Positions 46,095 through 55,101 of a DNA stretch of 64,000 nucleotides are shown one piece after another. A program made the translations under genes and the position numbers. A model generated the notes under the pieces. That model ran no database searches, was not told the origin of the DNA, and worked only from the letters and a program-made list of their open reading frames with translations. How positions within the stretch are numbered: position 1 is the first letter of the stretch; each line of letters begins with the position of its first letter. Source of the stretch: Acidovorax sp. MR-S7 (GTDB lineage: Bacteria > Pseudomonadota > Gammaproteobacteria > Burkholderiales > Burkholderiaceae_C); NCBI RefSeq assembly GCF_000400995.2, contig NZ_DF238897.1, positions 278,435 to 342,434 of the forward strand, in the 5' to 3' direction.

Positions 46095-48026
46095 TCAAGA
46101 GGCCTGGCGCCCGTTTTCCTCCAGCGCGCGGCGGCGCACCTGCAGCGCGCGGTAGCGCTCCAGGGCGGCCGGGTCCTGGGAGGCGGCGGTGATCAGCGCG
46201 CTTTGCTGGCGCTTGATGGCGTCGATGAGCATGCGGTCGAGCAGGCCGCGCAGCTCGGCGCGCAGCTCGGCCTCGTCGCCCTCGGTCTGGGCGTGCGAGC
46301 CGGTCATGACGCGCTCGGCCAGCGGCTCGCACGGGTGCCCGCGCAGGGATTCGCGCAGCACGGCCCAGGCCAGGGCGCCGTGGTCGTGGAACTGGCCCTC
46401 CAGCCAGGCGAACAGCGGGCCATGGGGCTCGGGCAGCTCGCAGAGCACGGCGTGGTCCTCGTGCGTCAGGTGCTCGATGAACGCCATGTGCGACAGCAGC
46501 AGCCGTGCCGCGTGGTCGTCGCGGCTGGCGGCCGGGGTGCGCGGCAGCGGCGGCTGGGCGGGCCGCTCGTCGCGGCGCCAGCGGCCCTTGCCGTCGCCGC
46601 CCTTGCGCCAGGGCCGCTGGCCCGGGGGGCTCTCGCCGGGCCAGTCCTGCGGCGGCGGGGGCTCGTGGCCCCAGGGCGGCTCGTCCGCGTGGGCCGGTGC
46701 GCCCGCGGCCGTGCCGGGGCGGGCGGGTTCCTGCGTCCACAGCTCGGCCAGCTCCTTGGGCGGCAGCTGCCCCAGTTCGCCCAGTTCGGCGAGCAGCTGG
46801 CGCTTGAGGGCGCCGTCGGGCATCAGGCTCCAGAGCGGGCGGGCGTTGGCCAGCATGTGGGCGCGGCCCTCGGCGGTGCCCAGATCACAGCCTTCGCGCG
46901 CGGTGTCGAGCAGGAAGCGCGACAGCGGCAGCGCGTCGCCCACGTGGCGCGCGAAGGCGTCGGCGCCGTGGGCGCGGATGAAGCTGTCGGGGTCGTGCTC
47001 GGCGGGGAGGAAAAGGAATTTCACGCTGCGCGTGTCGCTGGCGTAGGGCAGGGCGCCGTCGAGCGCCTTGCGCGCCGCGCGCCGGCCGGCCGCGTCGCCG
47101 TCGAAGCTGAACACCACGGTGTCGGTGAAGCGGAACAGCTTGTGCACGTGGTCGGCCGTGCAGGCCGTGCCCAGCGTGGCCACGGCGTTGGGAAAGCCGA
47201 GCTGGGCCAGGGCCACCACGTCCATGTAGCCCTCGGTGACCAGGGCGTAGCCGTGCTCGCGGATGGCGGTGCGCGCCTCGTAGAGGCCGTAGAGCTCGCG
47301 CCCCTTGTGGAATACGGGCGTCTCGGGCGAGTTGAGGTACTTGGGCTTGTCGTCGCCCAGCACCCGCCCGCCGAAGCCGATGCACTCGCCCTTGACGTTG
47401 CGGATCGGGAACATCACCCGGTCGCGGAAGCGGTCGTAGCGCTTGCCGTCGTCCTCGCCCACGATCACCAGGCCGCTTTCTTCCAGCAGCGGGCTGTCGT
47501 ACTCGGGGAACACGCTGGCCAGGCCGCGCCATCCCTCGGGCGCGTAGCCCAGGCCATAGCGCTTGGCGATCTGGCCCGACACGCCCCGGCCCTTGAAGTA
47601 CTGGATGGCGCGCGGCGACTCACGCAGGTGGCGGCGCCAGGATTCGCCCGCCTTTTCCAGCACGTCGGTCAGCGTGGCCTGCTTCTGGCGCTGGGCGGCG
47701 GCGCGCTCGCGGTCCTGGGGCGAGGTGTTCTCGTCCTCGGGCACCTGCATGCCCACGTGCTGGGCCAGGTCCTGCACCGCCTCGCGAAAGCCCATGCCCG
47801 CGTGGTCCATCAGAAAGCCGATGGCGTTGCCGTTCTTGCCGCAGCCGAAGCAGTGGAAGAACTGCTTGGACGGGCTGACGCTGAACGAGGGCGACTTCTC
47901 CCCGTGGAAGGGGCACAGCCCCATATAGTTGGCGCCGCTCTTCTTGAGCTGCACGTAGCGGCCCACGATATCGACCACATCGGCACGCGCGAGCAGCTCC
48001 TGGATGAACGACTGGGGAATAGACAC
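46095..48026 (-). CDS. dnaG: DNA primase
   Basis: Primase (643 residues) makes the RNA primers for DNA replication. The N-terminal zinc ribbon has Cys38, His41, Cys59 and Cys62 (LCPFHGEK ... FFHCFGCG). The catalytic core includes YGLGYAPEGWRGLA, the TOPRIM motif VTEGYMDVVALAQLGF and the acidic FSFDGDAAGRRAARK. The C-terminal DnaB-binding domain is separated by a Pro/Gly-rich linker around residues 430-490. The start is a GTG at 48026, giving MSIPQSFIQELL; an ATG 9 bases upstream is out of frame. The open frame continues 590 codons further upstream only as a shadow of the neighbouring ligase. Confidence 0.97.
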   Translation of the reverse strand: MSIPQSFIQELLARADVVDIVGRYVQLKKSGANYMGLCPFHGEKSPSFSVSPSKQFFHCFGCGKNGNAIGFLMDHAGMGFREAVQDLAQHVGMQVPEDENTSPQDRERAAAQRQKQATLTDVLEKAGESWRRHLRESPRAIQYFKGRGVSGQIAKRYGLGYAPEGWRGLASVFPEYDSPLLEESGLVIVGEDDGKRYDRFRDRVMFPIRNVKGECIGFGGRVLGDDKPKYLNSPETPVFHKGRELYGLYEARTAIREHGYALVTEGYMDVVALAQLGFPNAVATLGTACTADHVHKLFRFTDTVVFSFDGDAAGRRAARKALDGALPYASDTRSVKFLFLPAEHDPDSFIRAHGADAFARHVGDALPLSRFLLDTAREGCDLGTAEGRAHMLANARPLWSLMPDGALKRQLLAELGELGQLPPKELAELWTQEPARPGTAAGAPAHADEPPWGHEPPPPQDWPGESPPGQRPWRKGGDGKGRWRRDERPAQPPLPRTPAASRDDHAARLLLSHMAFIEHLTHEDHAVLCELPEPHGPLFAWLEGQFHDHGALAWAVLRESLRGHPCEPLAERVMTGSHAQTEGDEAELRAELRGLLDRMLIDAIKRQQSALITAASQDPAALERYRALQVRRRALEENGRQAS

Positions 48027-48095
48027 CCCATGATTTTCTCCGATGCTCAGCCTGGCGTCAGGCGGGCTTGGTGTAATAGATGGAAGGAGATCACC

Positions 48096-49742
48096 ATGAC
48101 CAGCAAGTACGACCAGAACCTGCCCCAGACGCCCGCCAACCATGCCCCGCTGTCGCCGCTGTCCTTCATCGAGCGCACGGCCGAGGTCTACCCCGACCGC
48201 CTGGCCATCGTGCACGGCGCGCTGCGCCAGACCTGGGGCCAGACCTACGCGCGCTGCCGGCGCCTGGCCAGCAGCCTGCGCGCCGCGGGCATCGGCAAGA
48301 ACGACACGGTGGTGGTGATGCTGCCCAACACCCCGCCCATGGTGGAGGCGCACTTCGGCGTGCCCATGGCGGGCGCGGTGCTCAACACGCTCAACACGCG
48401 GCTGGATCCGGAGACCATCGCCTTCATGCTCGACCACGGCGAGGCGCGGGCGGTGATCGTCGATCCCGAATTCGCCCCCGCGATGGCCAAGGCGCTGGCG
48501 CTGCGCCAGTCCACGCAGCCGCTGCTGGTCATCGACGTGGAGGACGCGGTCTACGGCGCCGCCGAGCAGCGCATCGGCACGCAGACCTACGAGGAATTCC
48601 TGGCCGCGGGCGACGCGCAGTTCGCCTGGGAGCTGCCGGCGGACGAGTGGGACGCCATCGCGCTCAACTACACCTCCGGCACCACCGGCAACCCCAAGGG
48701 CGTGGTCTACCACCACCGGGGCGCGGCCATCAATGCCATCAGCAACGTGCTGGAGTGGGACATGCCCAAGCATGCCGTCTACCTGTGGACGCTGCCCATG
48801 TTCCACTGCAACGGCTGGTGCTTCCCCTGGACGGTGGCTGCGCGCGCGGGCGTCAACGTGTGCCTGCGCCGCGTGGAGGCGCAAGCCATCTTCGACGCCA
48901 TCCGCGACCACGGCGTGACGCACTACTGCGGCGCGCCCATCGTGCAGGGCCTGCTGGTGAACGCGCCCGAGGCGATGAAGGCCGGCATCCCCGCCGGCGT
49001 GAAGGCCATGGTGGCCGGCGCCGCGCCGCCCGCATCCATGATCGAGGGCATGGAGAAGATGGGGTTCGATCTCACGCACGTCTACGGCCTCACCGAGGTC
49101 TACGGCCCCGCCACCGTGTGCGCCAAGCACGGGGACTGGGACGGCCTGGACATCGGCGAGCGTGCCCGCCTCAACGCCCGTCAGGGCGTGCGCTACCACC
49201 TGCAGCGCGCCGCCGCCGTGCTCGACCCCGAGACCATGCAGCCCGTGCCGAACGACGGCGAGACCATGGGCGAGATCATGTTCAAGGGCAACATCGCCAT
49301 GAAGGGCTACCTCAAGAACCCCAAGGCGACGCAGGAAGCCTTCGCGGGCGGCTGGTTCCACAGCGGCGACCTCGCGGTGCAGTACCCGGACGGCTACATC
49401 AAGATCAAGGACCGCAGCAAGGACATCATCATCTCGGGCGGCGAGAACATCTCGTCCATCGAGGTGGAGGACGTACTCTACCGCCACCCCGACGTGCTGG
49501 CCGCCGCCGTGGTCGCCAAGCCCGACCCCAAGTGGGGCGAGACGCCCTGCGCCTTCGTGGAGCTCAAGGCCGGCGCCAGCGCGACGCCCGAGGACATCGT
49601 CGCCCACTGCAAGCAGCACCTGGCCGGCTTCAAGGTGCCGCGCGCCGTGGTGTTCGGCGAGCTGCCCAAGACCAGCACCGGCAAGATCCAGAAGTTCGAG
49701 CTGCGCAAGCAGGCCGGCTCGGCGGCGGCGATCAACGTGTGA
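48096..49742 (+). CDS. AMP-forming acyl-CoA synthetase
   Basis: A 548-residue ligase that activates a carboxylic acid through an acyl-adenylate to the CoA thioester. Adenylate-forming motifs: P-loop YTSGTTGNPKGVVYHH, then LPMFHCNGWCFPW, VYGLTEVYGPATVC, GWFHSGDLAV, IKDRSKDIIISGGENISSIE and the catalytic Lys in KTSTGKIQKFELRKQ. The set 'TLPMFHCNGW' with 'SGGENISSIEVE' is typical of the medium-chain / 3-methylthiopropionyl-CoA ligase-like group. AAGGAGA precedes the ATG at 48096. It diverges from dnaG and shows no operon partner; the natural substrate is not determined. Confidence 0.93.
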   Translation: MTSKYDQNLPQTPANHAPLSPLSFIERTAEVYPDRLAIVHGALRQTWGQTYARCRRLASSLRAAGIGKNDTVVVMLPNTPPMVEAHFGVPMAGAVLNTLNTRLDPETIAFMLDHGEARAVIVDPEFAPAMAKALALRQSTQPLLVIDVEDAVYGAAEQRIGTQTYEEFLAAGDAQFAWELPADEWDAIALNYTSGTTGNPKGVVYHHRGAAINAISNVLEWDMPKHAVYLWTLPMFHCNGWCFPWTVAARAGVNVCLRRVEAQAIFDAIRDHGVTHYCGAPIVQGLLVNAPEAMKAGIPAGVKAMVAGAAPPASMIEGMEKMGFDLTHVYGLTEVYGPATVCAKHGDWDGLDIGERARLNARQGVRYHLQRAAAVLDPETMQPVPNDGETMGEIMFKGNIAMKGYLKNPKATQEAFAGGWFHSGDLAVQYPDGYIKIKDRSKDIIISGGENISSIEVEDVLYRHPDVLAAAVVAKPDPKWGETPCAFVELKAGASATPEDIVAHCKQHLAGFKVPRAVVFGELPKTSTGKIQKFELRKQAGSAAAINV

Positions 49743-49773
49743 CCTGCCCGGGAAGGGGGCAATGGGATTTTGC

Positions 49774-49813
49774 TGCATTGCATATAATTGACATGTCATT
49801 TATTGCATTGCAA
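49774..49813 (+). promoter_or_regulatory. Promoter with candidate MarR-type operators
   Basis: A perfect -10 TATAAT lies at 49783-49788. It overlaps two identical TGCATTGCA elements 30 bases apart (49774 and 49804) that flank the palindrome TGACATGTCA (49789-49798). An autoregulating MarR repressor bound here would cover the transcription start. Confidence 0.55.
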
Positions 49814-49824
49814 ATACATTCTTC

Positions 49825-50295
49825 GTGCCTTCTTCCACCGCTCCGCGTGCCGCCCAGGTGCGGCACGACTTCATGTTCACCCTGGGCCAGCTCAACCGCC
49901 AATGGCGCAAGCTGGTCGACCGCCGCCTGCGCCCGCACGGCTTGACCGAAGCCACCTGGCTGCCCCTGATGCGCCTGGCGCGCGTGGCCGAGCCCATGCG
50001 CCAGAAAGACCTGGCGGCCGCCCTGGGGCTGGATGGCTCCTCCGTCGTACGCCTGCTCGACGGCCTGGAGGCCGGCGGCCTCATCACGCGCGCCGGGCAT
50101 GCCGACCGGCGTGCCAAGGCCATCGAACTCACGCCCCAGGGGCATGCCGTCGTGCAGGAGCTGCACGACTTGCTGCACGACAGCCGCGCGGCGCTGTTCG
50201 ACAGCGTGCCGCAGGCCGAGCTGGATGCCGCCTTCTCGGTGCTGGAGCGGCTGGCGCAGCGGCTGGCCGTGCTCGATGCGGAGGACGGCGCATGA
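49825..50295 (+). CDS. MarR-family transcriptional regulator
   Basis: A 156-residue winged-helix regulator. Helices 'FMFTLGQLNRQWRKLVDRRL' and LTEATWLPLMRLAR are followed by the recognition region KDLAAALGLDGSSVVRLLDG LEAGGLITR, the wing HADRRAKAIELTPQG, and C-terminal dimerisation helices. The GTG at 49825 is the best start; an ATG at 49873 would cut the first helix. The stop overlaps the efflux gene start by 4 bases (ATGA), so it is the likely repressor of its own efflux operon. No ligand can be inferred. Confidence 0.92.
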   Translation: MPSSTAPRAAQVRHDFMFTLGQLNRQWRKLVDRRLRPHGLTEATWLPLMRLARVAEPMRQKDLAAALGLDGSSVVRLLDGLEAGGLITRAGHADRRAKAIELTPQGHAVVQELHDLLHDSRAALFDSVPQAELDAAFSVLERLAQRLAVLDAEDGA

Positions 50296-51506
50296 GCCCC
50301 GCTCCATTGCCCCGGCGCAGCACCCCGCTGTGGCTGCTGGCGCTGATCACCCTGAGCGGCACGCTGGCCATGCACATGTTCGTCCCCGCGCTGCCGGATG
50401 CGGCGCGCTCGCTCGGCGTGGGCAGCGCGGCGGTGCAGGCGACCATCGGCGTCTACATCCTGGGGCTGGCGGTGGGCCAGCTCGTCTATGGCCCGCTGTC
50501 GGATGCGCTGGGGCGCCGCCCGCTGCTGCTGGCGGGCCTCAGCCTGTATGCGCTCGGCGGCGTGGCGGCCATGCTGGCGCCCACCGTGCACACGCTGGTG
50601 GCCGCGCGGGCGGTGCAGGCGCTGGGCGGCTGCGCCGGCCTGGCGCTGGGGCGGGCCATGGTGCGCGACACCACGGAGCCCGGCGACGCGGTGCGCGCGC
50701 TGGCGCTGCTCAACATGATGATGATGGTGGGCCCCGGCATGGCGCCGCTGATCGGCTCGGGCCTGGTGGCGCTGGGAGGCTGGCGCGCGGTGTTCGCGGC
50801 GCTGGCCCTGCTGGGCGTGGCCACGCTGCTGCTCACCTGGCGCAGGGTGCCCGAGACCGGCACGCCCACCGGCCGCGTGAGCGCGCGCGGCCTGGCGCGG
50901 GACTACGCGGCGCTGCTGCGCTCGCCCGCCTTCATGGCCTTCGCCGTGGGCGGCGGCTGCGCCACCACGGCGGTGTACGCGTTCATCTCCGCCGCGCCGT
51001 TCATCATCATCGAGCAGCTGCACGCGTCGGTGCACACCGTGGGCATCGCGCTGGGCGTGGTGATGGTCGGCCTGGCCATGGGCAACGTGCTCACCCGCTG
51101 GCTGGCGCCGAGGGTGCGGCTGGAACGGCTGCTGCTGGGCGGCAATGCGCTGAGCCTGGCCAGCGCGCTCGCCTTCCTGGCGCTGGAACTGGCGGGCCAC
51201 CTCACGCTGGAGGCCACCGTGGGGCTGATGGTGGTGTTCGTGCTGGGCGCGGGCCTCGCCAGCCCGGCCGCGATGTCCAAGGTGCTCATGGTGGACGCGC
51301 ACCACGTGGGCGCGGCCGCCGGGCTGTATGGCTTCACGCAGATGGCGCTGGGCGCGCTGTTCACCATGCTGGTGGGCTGGGGCTCCAACCCGGCCGTGTC
51401 GGCGGCCTGCGTGCTGTTCGGCGCGGCGCTGGCGGCCCAGTGCTGCCTGCGGTTCGGCGTGCGGCATGAACGCCGCGCGCGCCGCGTGGCGGCGGCAGGG
51501 CGCTAG
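50292..51506 (+). CDS. Bcr/CflA-family drug efflux transporter (MFS)
   Basis: A 404-residue, 12-helix major facilitator of the Bcr/CflA subfamily, exporting drugs such as bicyclomycin or chloramphenicol in known cases. Helix 1 ends with 'TLAMHMFVPALPDAARSLGV'. The inter-helix 2-3 motif is YGPLSDALGRRPLLLAGLSL, and the antiporter motif C region of helix 5 is MMMMVGPGMAPLIGSGLVAL GGWRAVF. It is translationally coupled to a MarR repressor, which suggests substrate-induced expression. Substrates are unknown here. Confidence 0.92.
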   Translation: MSPAPLPRRSTPLWLLALITLSGTLAMHMFVPALPDAARSLGVGSAAVQATIGVYILGLAVGQLVYGPLSDALGRRPLLLAGLSLYALGGVAAMLAPTVHTLVAARAVQALGGCAGLALGRAMVRDTTEPGDAVRALALLNMMMMVGPGMAPLIGSGLVALGGWRAVFAALALLGVATLLLTWRRVPETGTPTGRVSARGLARDYAALLRSPAFMAFAVGGGCATTAVYAFISAAPFIIIEQLHASVHTVGIALGVVMVGLAMGNVLTRWLAPRVRLERLLLGGNALSLASALAFLALELAGHLTLEATVGLMVVFVLGAGLASPAAMSKVLMVDAHHVGAAAGLYGFTQMALGALFTMLVGWGSNPAVSAACVLFGAALAAQCCLRFGVRHERRARRVAAAGR

Positions 51507-51510
51507 CGGT

Positions 51511-51561
51511 ATCTTTTTAATAGCTGCCAGCGCTTGATGGGCGGGCGCTAGAGCCTATTTT
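51511..51561. repeat. Comamonad hairpin repeat, copy 15 (reverse)
   Basis: AATAGCTGCCAGCGCTTGA, loop, GGGCGCTAGAGCCTATTTTT, between convergent genes; the T-run suits a terminator for the efflux gene. Confidence 0.85.
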
Positions 51562-51564
51562 TGC

Positions 51565-53061
51565 TTACAGCAACCATTCGATGGGCAGCCACATCAGCAG
51601 CCGCACGAAGGCCCGGCTCCACCAGGTGGTGTGGGGCTCGGCGGCATATACCGGCGGCGGCTCGCCCAGGCCGCAGTGCCAGCGCAGCGCGCCGTCCTGC
51701 AGCGCCACGCGGTAGGACTGCTGCGGCACCTCGGTGTCGAAGGCCTGGGCCACCTGCTGCGCGAGCACCGGGCTGTCGATGAGAAAGCCCAGCTCGGTGT
51801 TGAGGTGGGCCGAGCGCGGGTCGAAGTTGAACGAGCCGACGAACACGCGCGTGCCGTCCACCGCGAAGGTCTTGGCGTGCAGGCTGGAGCCCGAGCTGCC
51901 CAGGCGCCGGCCCAGCCGGCCCGCGCGGCCTGTGTGCCCCGGCACCAGGCGGCGCATCTCGTAGAGCGTGACGCCGCTGGCCAGCAGGGCCCTGCGGTAC
52001 CTGGCGTAGCCTGCATGCACGGCGGGCACGTCGGTGGCCTCGAAGGCATTGGTGAGCACGCGCACGCGCACGCCGCTTTCCTGCAGGGTGGCGAAGGCGG
52101 CAGCACCGCCCGCCGTGGGCACGAAGTAGGGCGACACCAGGTCCACGCTGCGCTGCGGCGCGCCCAGCGCCGCTTCGAGCTGCGGCAGCAGCAGCCGCTC
52201 GCGCGGCGCGGTGCCCAGGCCCTTTGCGGGGTCGTCGCTGAACATGCGCACCGGGGCCCATTCCAGCGGCAGGCTGCCTTGCAGCAGGCGCTGCACGAAG
52301 TCGCTGCGCGCGATGGCCTGGGCGTAGCCGCACGCGCCGTCCGAAGCCATCAGCGCCTGCGCGCGCTGCGCCAGCGCCGCCATGGCGGCGGGCTCCACCG
52401 GCGCCAGGATGCCGCGCGCCGGGCGCACGCAGGCGCTGGCCCAGTAGCGCTCGAAGTCGGCGGACAGGTCCTGCACCACGGGCCCGACGGCCAGCACGTC
52501 CAGATCGGTGAACAGCACGCCGGCCGTGGCGCCGAAATACTCGTCGCCCACGTTGCGCCCGCCCACGATGGCGGCCTGCCCGTCGGCCGTGAACGACTTG
52601 TTGTGCATGCGCCGGTTGGCGCGCAGGGGGTTCGCCAGGTAGCCCAGGGGCTTGGGCCGGCGCAGCGCGAAGGGGTTGAACAGGCGCACCTCGATGCGCG
52701 GGTGGCTGTCCAGCGCGGCCAGCGTGGCGTCCAGGCCCGCGGTGCCCACGTCGTCCAGCAGCAGGCGCACGCGCACGCCGCGCCCGGCGGCGGCCAGCAA
52801 TTCGCCCAGCAGCAGCGTGCCGGTGGTGTCGCCGCGCCAGATGTAGTACTGCACGTCCAGCGTGCGCTCGGCCGCGCGCGCCAGCAGCGCGCGGGCGGCG
52901 AAGGCGTCGTGCGGATGGTCCAGCGGGTGGATGCCGCTGCGCCCCGGGTGGGCCGCCGCGCCGGGCGCCAGCGCGCGCCCCAGGCGGGTGGAGCCCGTGT
53001 CCGCAGTCGCATGCGCAGGGGGTGCGGGAGGCGCGGCTTCGCCTGCGTGGCATGGGGTCAT
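51565..53061 (-). CDS. Phospholipase-D-family protein (cardiolipin synthase C-like)
   Basis: A 498-residue enzyme with two HKD motifs: HNKSFTADGQAAIVGGRN in the first half and HAKTFAVDGTRVFVGSFN in the second. The first-half signature 'ARAAERTLDVQYYIWRGDTT' and the C-terminal AVDGTRVFVGSFNFDPRSAH LNTELGF with a terminal hydrophobic helix (VRLLMWLPIEWLL) match the ClsC type, which makes cardiolipin from phosphatidylglycerol and phosphatidylethanolamine. ClsC usually works with a partner protein (YmdB) that is not adjacent. Activity as a simple phospholipase cannot be excluded. The N-terminal 30 residues look unstructured. Confidence 0.85.
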   Translation of the reverse strand: MTPCHAGEAAPPAPPAHATADTGSTRLGRALAPGAAAHPGRSGIHPLDHPHDAFAARALLARAAERTLDVQYYIWRGDTTGTLLLGELLAAAGRGVRVRLLLDDVGTAGLDATLAALDSHPRIEVRLFNPFALRRPKPLGYLANPLRANRRMHNKSFTADGQAAIVGGRNVGDEYFGATAGVLFTDLDVLAVGPVVQDLSADFERYWASACVRPARGILAPVEPAAMAALAQRAQALMASDGACGYAQAIARSDFVQRLLQGSLPLEWAPVRMFSDDPAKGLGTAPRERLLLPQLEAALGAPQRSVDLVSPYFVPTAGGAAAFATLQESGVRVRVLTNAFEATDVPAVHAGYARYRRALLASGVTLYEMRRLVPGHTGRAGRLGRRLGSSGSSLHAKTFAVDGTRVFVGSFNFDPRSAHLNTELGFLIDSPVLAQQVAQAFDTEVPQQSYRVALQDGALRWHCGLGEPPPVYAAEPHTTWWSRAFVRLLMWLPIEWLL

Positions 53062-53076
53062 GGCAGTTCTGGTGTG

Positions 53077-53135
53077 CTATTGAATGAATAGCTGCTTGCG
53101 TAGGTGATGCAAGCGCTGCAGGCCATTTTGGCTTG
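53077..53135. repeat. Comamonad hairpin repeat, copy 16 (reverse)
   Basis: AATAGCTGCTTGCGTAGGTG, then CAAGCGCTGCAGGCCATTTT; the first arm is degenerate. Confidence 0.75.
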
Positions 53136-53212
53136 AAGCGCAGCGGCCCTCGAAGGCAAAGGCCTCGCGTAAACCCTCTTTTGCATGCATTTGTTACGCG
53201 CCAATGATGCAC

Positions 53213-53229
53213 GCCTGGATTGTCCAGGC
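53213..53229. promoter_or_regulatory. Short perfect palindrome in the TRAP operon leader
   Basis: GCCTGGA-TTG-TCCAGGC is a perfect 7-bp inverted repeat ending 23 bases before the DctP-type start. It may be an operator or a 5' leader hairpin. Confidence 0.4.
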
Positions 53230-53252
53230 ATCCCAACCAAGGAGAGAAGTAG

Positions 53253-54368
53253 ATGACAGAGCAGACCCAGACGACAGGCCGCCGTAACCTACTCAAGGGA
53301 GCAGCGGTTGCCGCCGGTGCGATGTCCGTGCCGATGATCAGCACGGCCCAGACCACGGTGTTCCGCTTCCAGAGCACCTGGCCGGCCAAGGACATCTTCC
53401 ACGAATTCGCGCAGGATCTCGCCAAGAAGATCAACGATATGGCGGGCAACCGCCTGAAGGTCGAAGTGCTGCCCGCAGGCGCCGTGGTGCCCGCCTTCCA
53501 GCTGCTCGACGCGGTGGCCAAGGGCACGCTGGACGGCGGCCACGGCGTGGTGGCCTACTGGTACGGCAAGAACCAGGCGGTGGCGCTGTGGGGCTCGGGC
53601 CCGGCCTTCGGCATGGACGCCAACATGGTGCTGGCCTGGCACAACTACGGCGGCGGCAAGGAGCTGCTGGAAGAGATCTACAAGAGCCTGAACCTGGACG
53701 TGGTCTCCAAGCTCTACGGCCCCATGCCCACGCAGCCGCTGGGCTGGTTCAAGAAGCCGGTGGCCAAGGTCGAGGACCTGAAGGGCCTGAAGTTCCGCAC
53801 CGTGGGCCTGGCGGTGGACGTGTTCACCGAGATGGGCCTGGCCGTGAACCCGCTGCCCGGCGGCGAGATCGTGCCCGCGCTGGACCGCGGCCTGCTGGAT
53901 GCGGCCGAATTCAACAACGCCTCCAGCGACCGCGTGCTGGGCTTCCCCGACGTGGCCAAGAACTGCATGCTGCAGAGCTTCCACCAGTCCAGCGAGCAGT
54001 TCGAGGTGCTGTTCAACAAGACCAAGTACGACGCGCTGCCGGCCGAGCTCAAGTCCATCATCGACTACGCCACGCAGGCGGCCAGCGCCGACATGAGCTG
54101 GAAGGCCGCCGACCGCTACGCCACGGACTACGCCGAGATGCAGTCCAAGCAGGGCGTGAAGTTCTACAAGACGCCCGACGCCATCCTGCGCGCGCAGCTC
54201 GCGGCCTGGGACAAGGTGACCACCAAGAAGGCCGGCGAGAACCCGATGTTCAAGAAGGTGATGGACTCGATGCGCGCGTTCGCCCAGCGCAGCGGACGCT
54301 GGAAGAACGACACCGACATCGACTTCAAGATGGCCTGGAACCACTACTTCGCGCAAAAGCGCGGCTAA
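53253..54368 (+). CDS. TRAP transporter solute-binding subunit (DctP family)
   Basis: A 371-residue periplasmic receptor that captures an organic acid and hands it to the membrane pair DctQM. The leader has a twin-arginine-like signal (TGRRNLLKGAAVAAGAMSV). The mature protein shows TRAP-family features: FRFQSTWPAKDIFHEFAQDL, AKKINDMAGNRLKVEVLPAG, the ligand-binding Arg in LKGLKFRTVGLAVDVFTEMG and GGEIVPALDRGLLDAAEFNN. Proteins of this subgroup (TakP-like, about 365 residues) bind 2-oxo or keto acids, or calcium-bridged lactate. GGAGAGAAGT precedes the ATG. Permease genes follow after a hairpin. Confidence 0.94.
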   Translation: MTEQTQTTGRRNLLKGAAVAAGAMSVPMISTAQTTVFRFQSTWPAKDIFHEFAQDLAKKINDMAGNRLKVEVLPAGAVVPAFQLLDAVAKGTLDGGHGVVAYWYGKNQAVALWGSGPAFGMDANMVLAWHNYGGGKELLEEIYKSLNLDVVSKLYGPMPTQPLGWFKKPVAKVEDLKGLKFRTVGLAVDVFTEMGLAVNPLPGGEIVPALDRGLLDAAEFNNASSDRVLGFPDVAKNCMLQSFHQSSEQFEVLFNKTKYDALPAELKSIIDYATQAASADMSWKAADRYATDYAEMQSKQGVKFYKTPDAILRAQLAAWDKVTTKKAGENPMFKKVMDSMRAFAQRSGRWKNDTDIDFKMAWNHYFAQKRG

Positions 54369-54383
54369 GGAGCCATCCCCGGA

Positions 54384-54409
54384 AGAGGGCCTTGCGAGAG
54401 GCCCTCTTT
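54384..54409 (+). terminator. Hairpin between TRAP receptor and permeases
   Basis: An 8-bp stem AGAGGGCC / GGCCCTCT and a short T-run lie 75 bases before the small permease. It probably reduces permease transcription or stabilises the receptor mRNA, matching the higher need for binding protein. Confidence 0.7.
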
Positions 54410-54483
54410 CGCATGCGCCGCAAGGCGGGGGCCGGGCTCCCGCTGTTTCTTCCCACCCCTTCGGGCCCCCCTAGTCCATTGCC

Positions 54484-55101
54484 ATGCAAAAGCTGCTGCT
54501 TGGAGTCGACGCCGTGTCGACCTTCATTGGAAAGACCGCCGCCTGGGCCGCTGTCGTCCTGACGGCCTTGATCTGCTGGGAGGTCTTCTCCCGCTATGCG
54601 CTGAACAACCCCCATGCCTGGGTGCTGGACGCGCAGATCATGCTCTACGGCACCATGTTCATGATGGCCGGCGCCTACACGCTGTCCAAGAACGGCCATG
54701 TGCGCGGCGACGTGCTCTACGGCTTCTTCAGCCCGCGCGTGCAGGCCGGGCTGGACCTGGCGCTCTACATCGTCTTCTTCCTGCCGGGTGTGCTGGCGAT
54801 GACCTGGGCCGGCTGGACCTATGCGAACGAGTCGCTCGCCATCCGCGAGCAGACCTTCTCGGCCACGCCGATACCCCTGTACCCCTTCAAGTTCGTGATC
54901 CCCGCGGCCGGCGCCACGCTGCTGCTGCAGGGGCTGGCCGAGATCGCGCGCTGCGTGATCTGCCTGCGCCAGGGCAAATGGCCCCGGCGTGCCGATGACG
55001 TGGAAGAGGTGGACGTCGAGAAACTCAAGGAGATGGTGCACGTGACGGACAGCGACCTGCAGGTTCCCGTGGCGCACGGTGCGGGAGGTGCCAAGCCATG
55101 A
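54484..55101 (+). CDS. TRAP transporter small permease subunit (DctQ family)
   Basis: A 205-residue inner-membrane protein with four hydrophobic helices (about residues 15-35, 55-75, 92-112 and 135-155). DctQ hallmarks are 'SRYALNNPHAWVLDAQIMLY', GAYTLSKNGHVRGDVLYGFF and the amphipathic C-terminal tail. It stabilises the large permease. The stop overlaps the DctM start by 4 bases, ensuring coupled translation. Confidence 0.92.
   Translation: MQKLLLGVDAVSTFIGKTAAWAAVVLTALICWEVFSRYALNNPHAWVLDAQIMLYGTMFMMAGAYTLSKNGHVRGDVLYGFFSPRVQAGLDLALYIVFFLPGVLAMTWAGWTYANESLAIREQTFSATPIPLYPFKFVIPAAGATLLLQGLAEIARCVICLRQGKWPRRADDVEEVDVEKLKEMVHVTDSDLQVPVAHGAGGAKP

Noticed and set aside
46203-48095. Plus-strand open frame of 631 codons running into the acyl-CoA synthetase
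   Set aside because: It is antisense to dnaG, whose zinc ribbon and TOPRIM motifs are certain. The composition is that of a GC-rich shadow; AAGGAGA and MTSKYD place the true start at 48096.
48027-49799. Minus-strand open extension of dnaG over 590 codons
   Set aside because: Antisense to the acyl-CoA synthetase and without family similarity; DnaG normally begins at MSIPQSFIQ.
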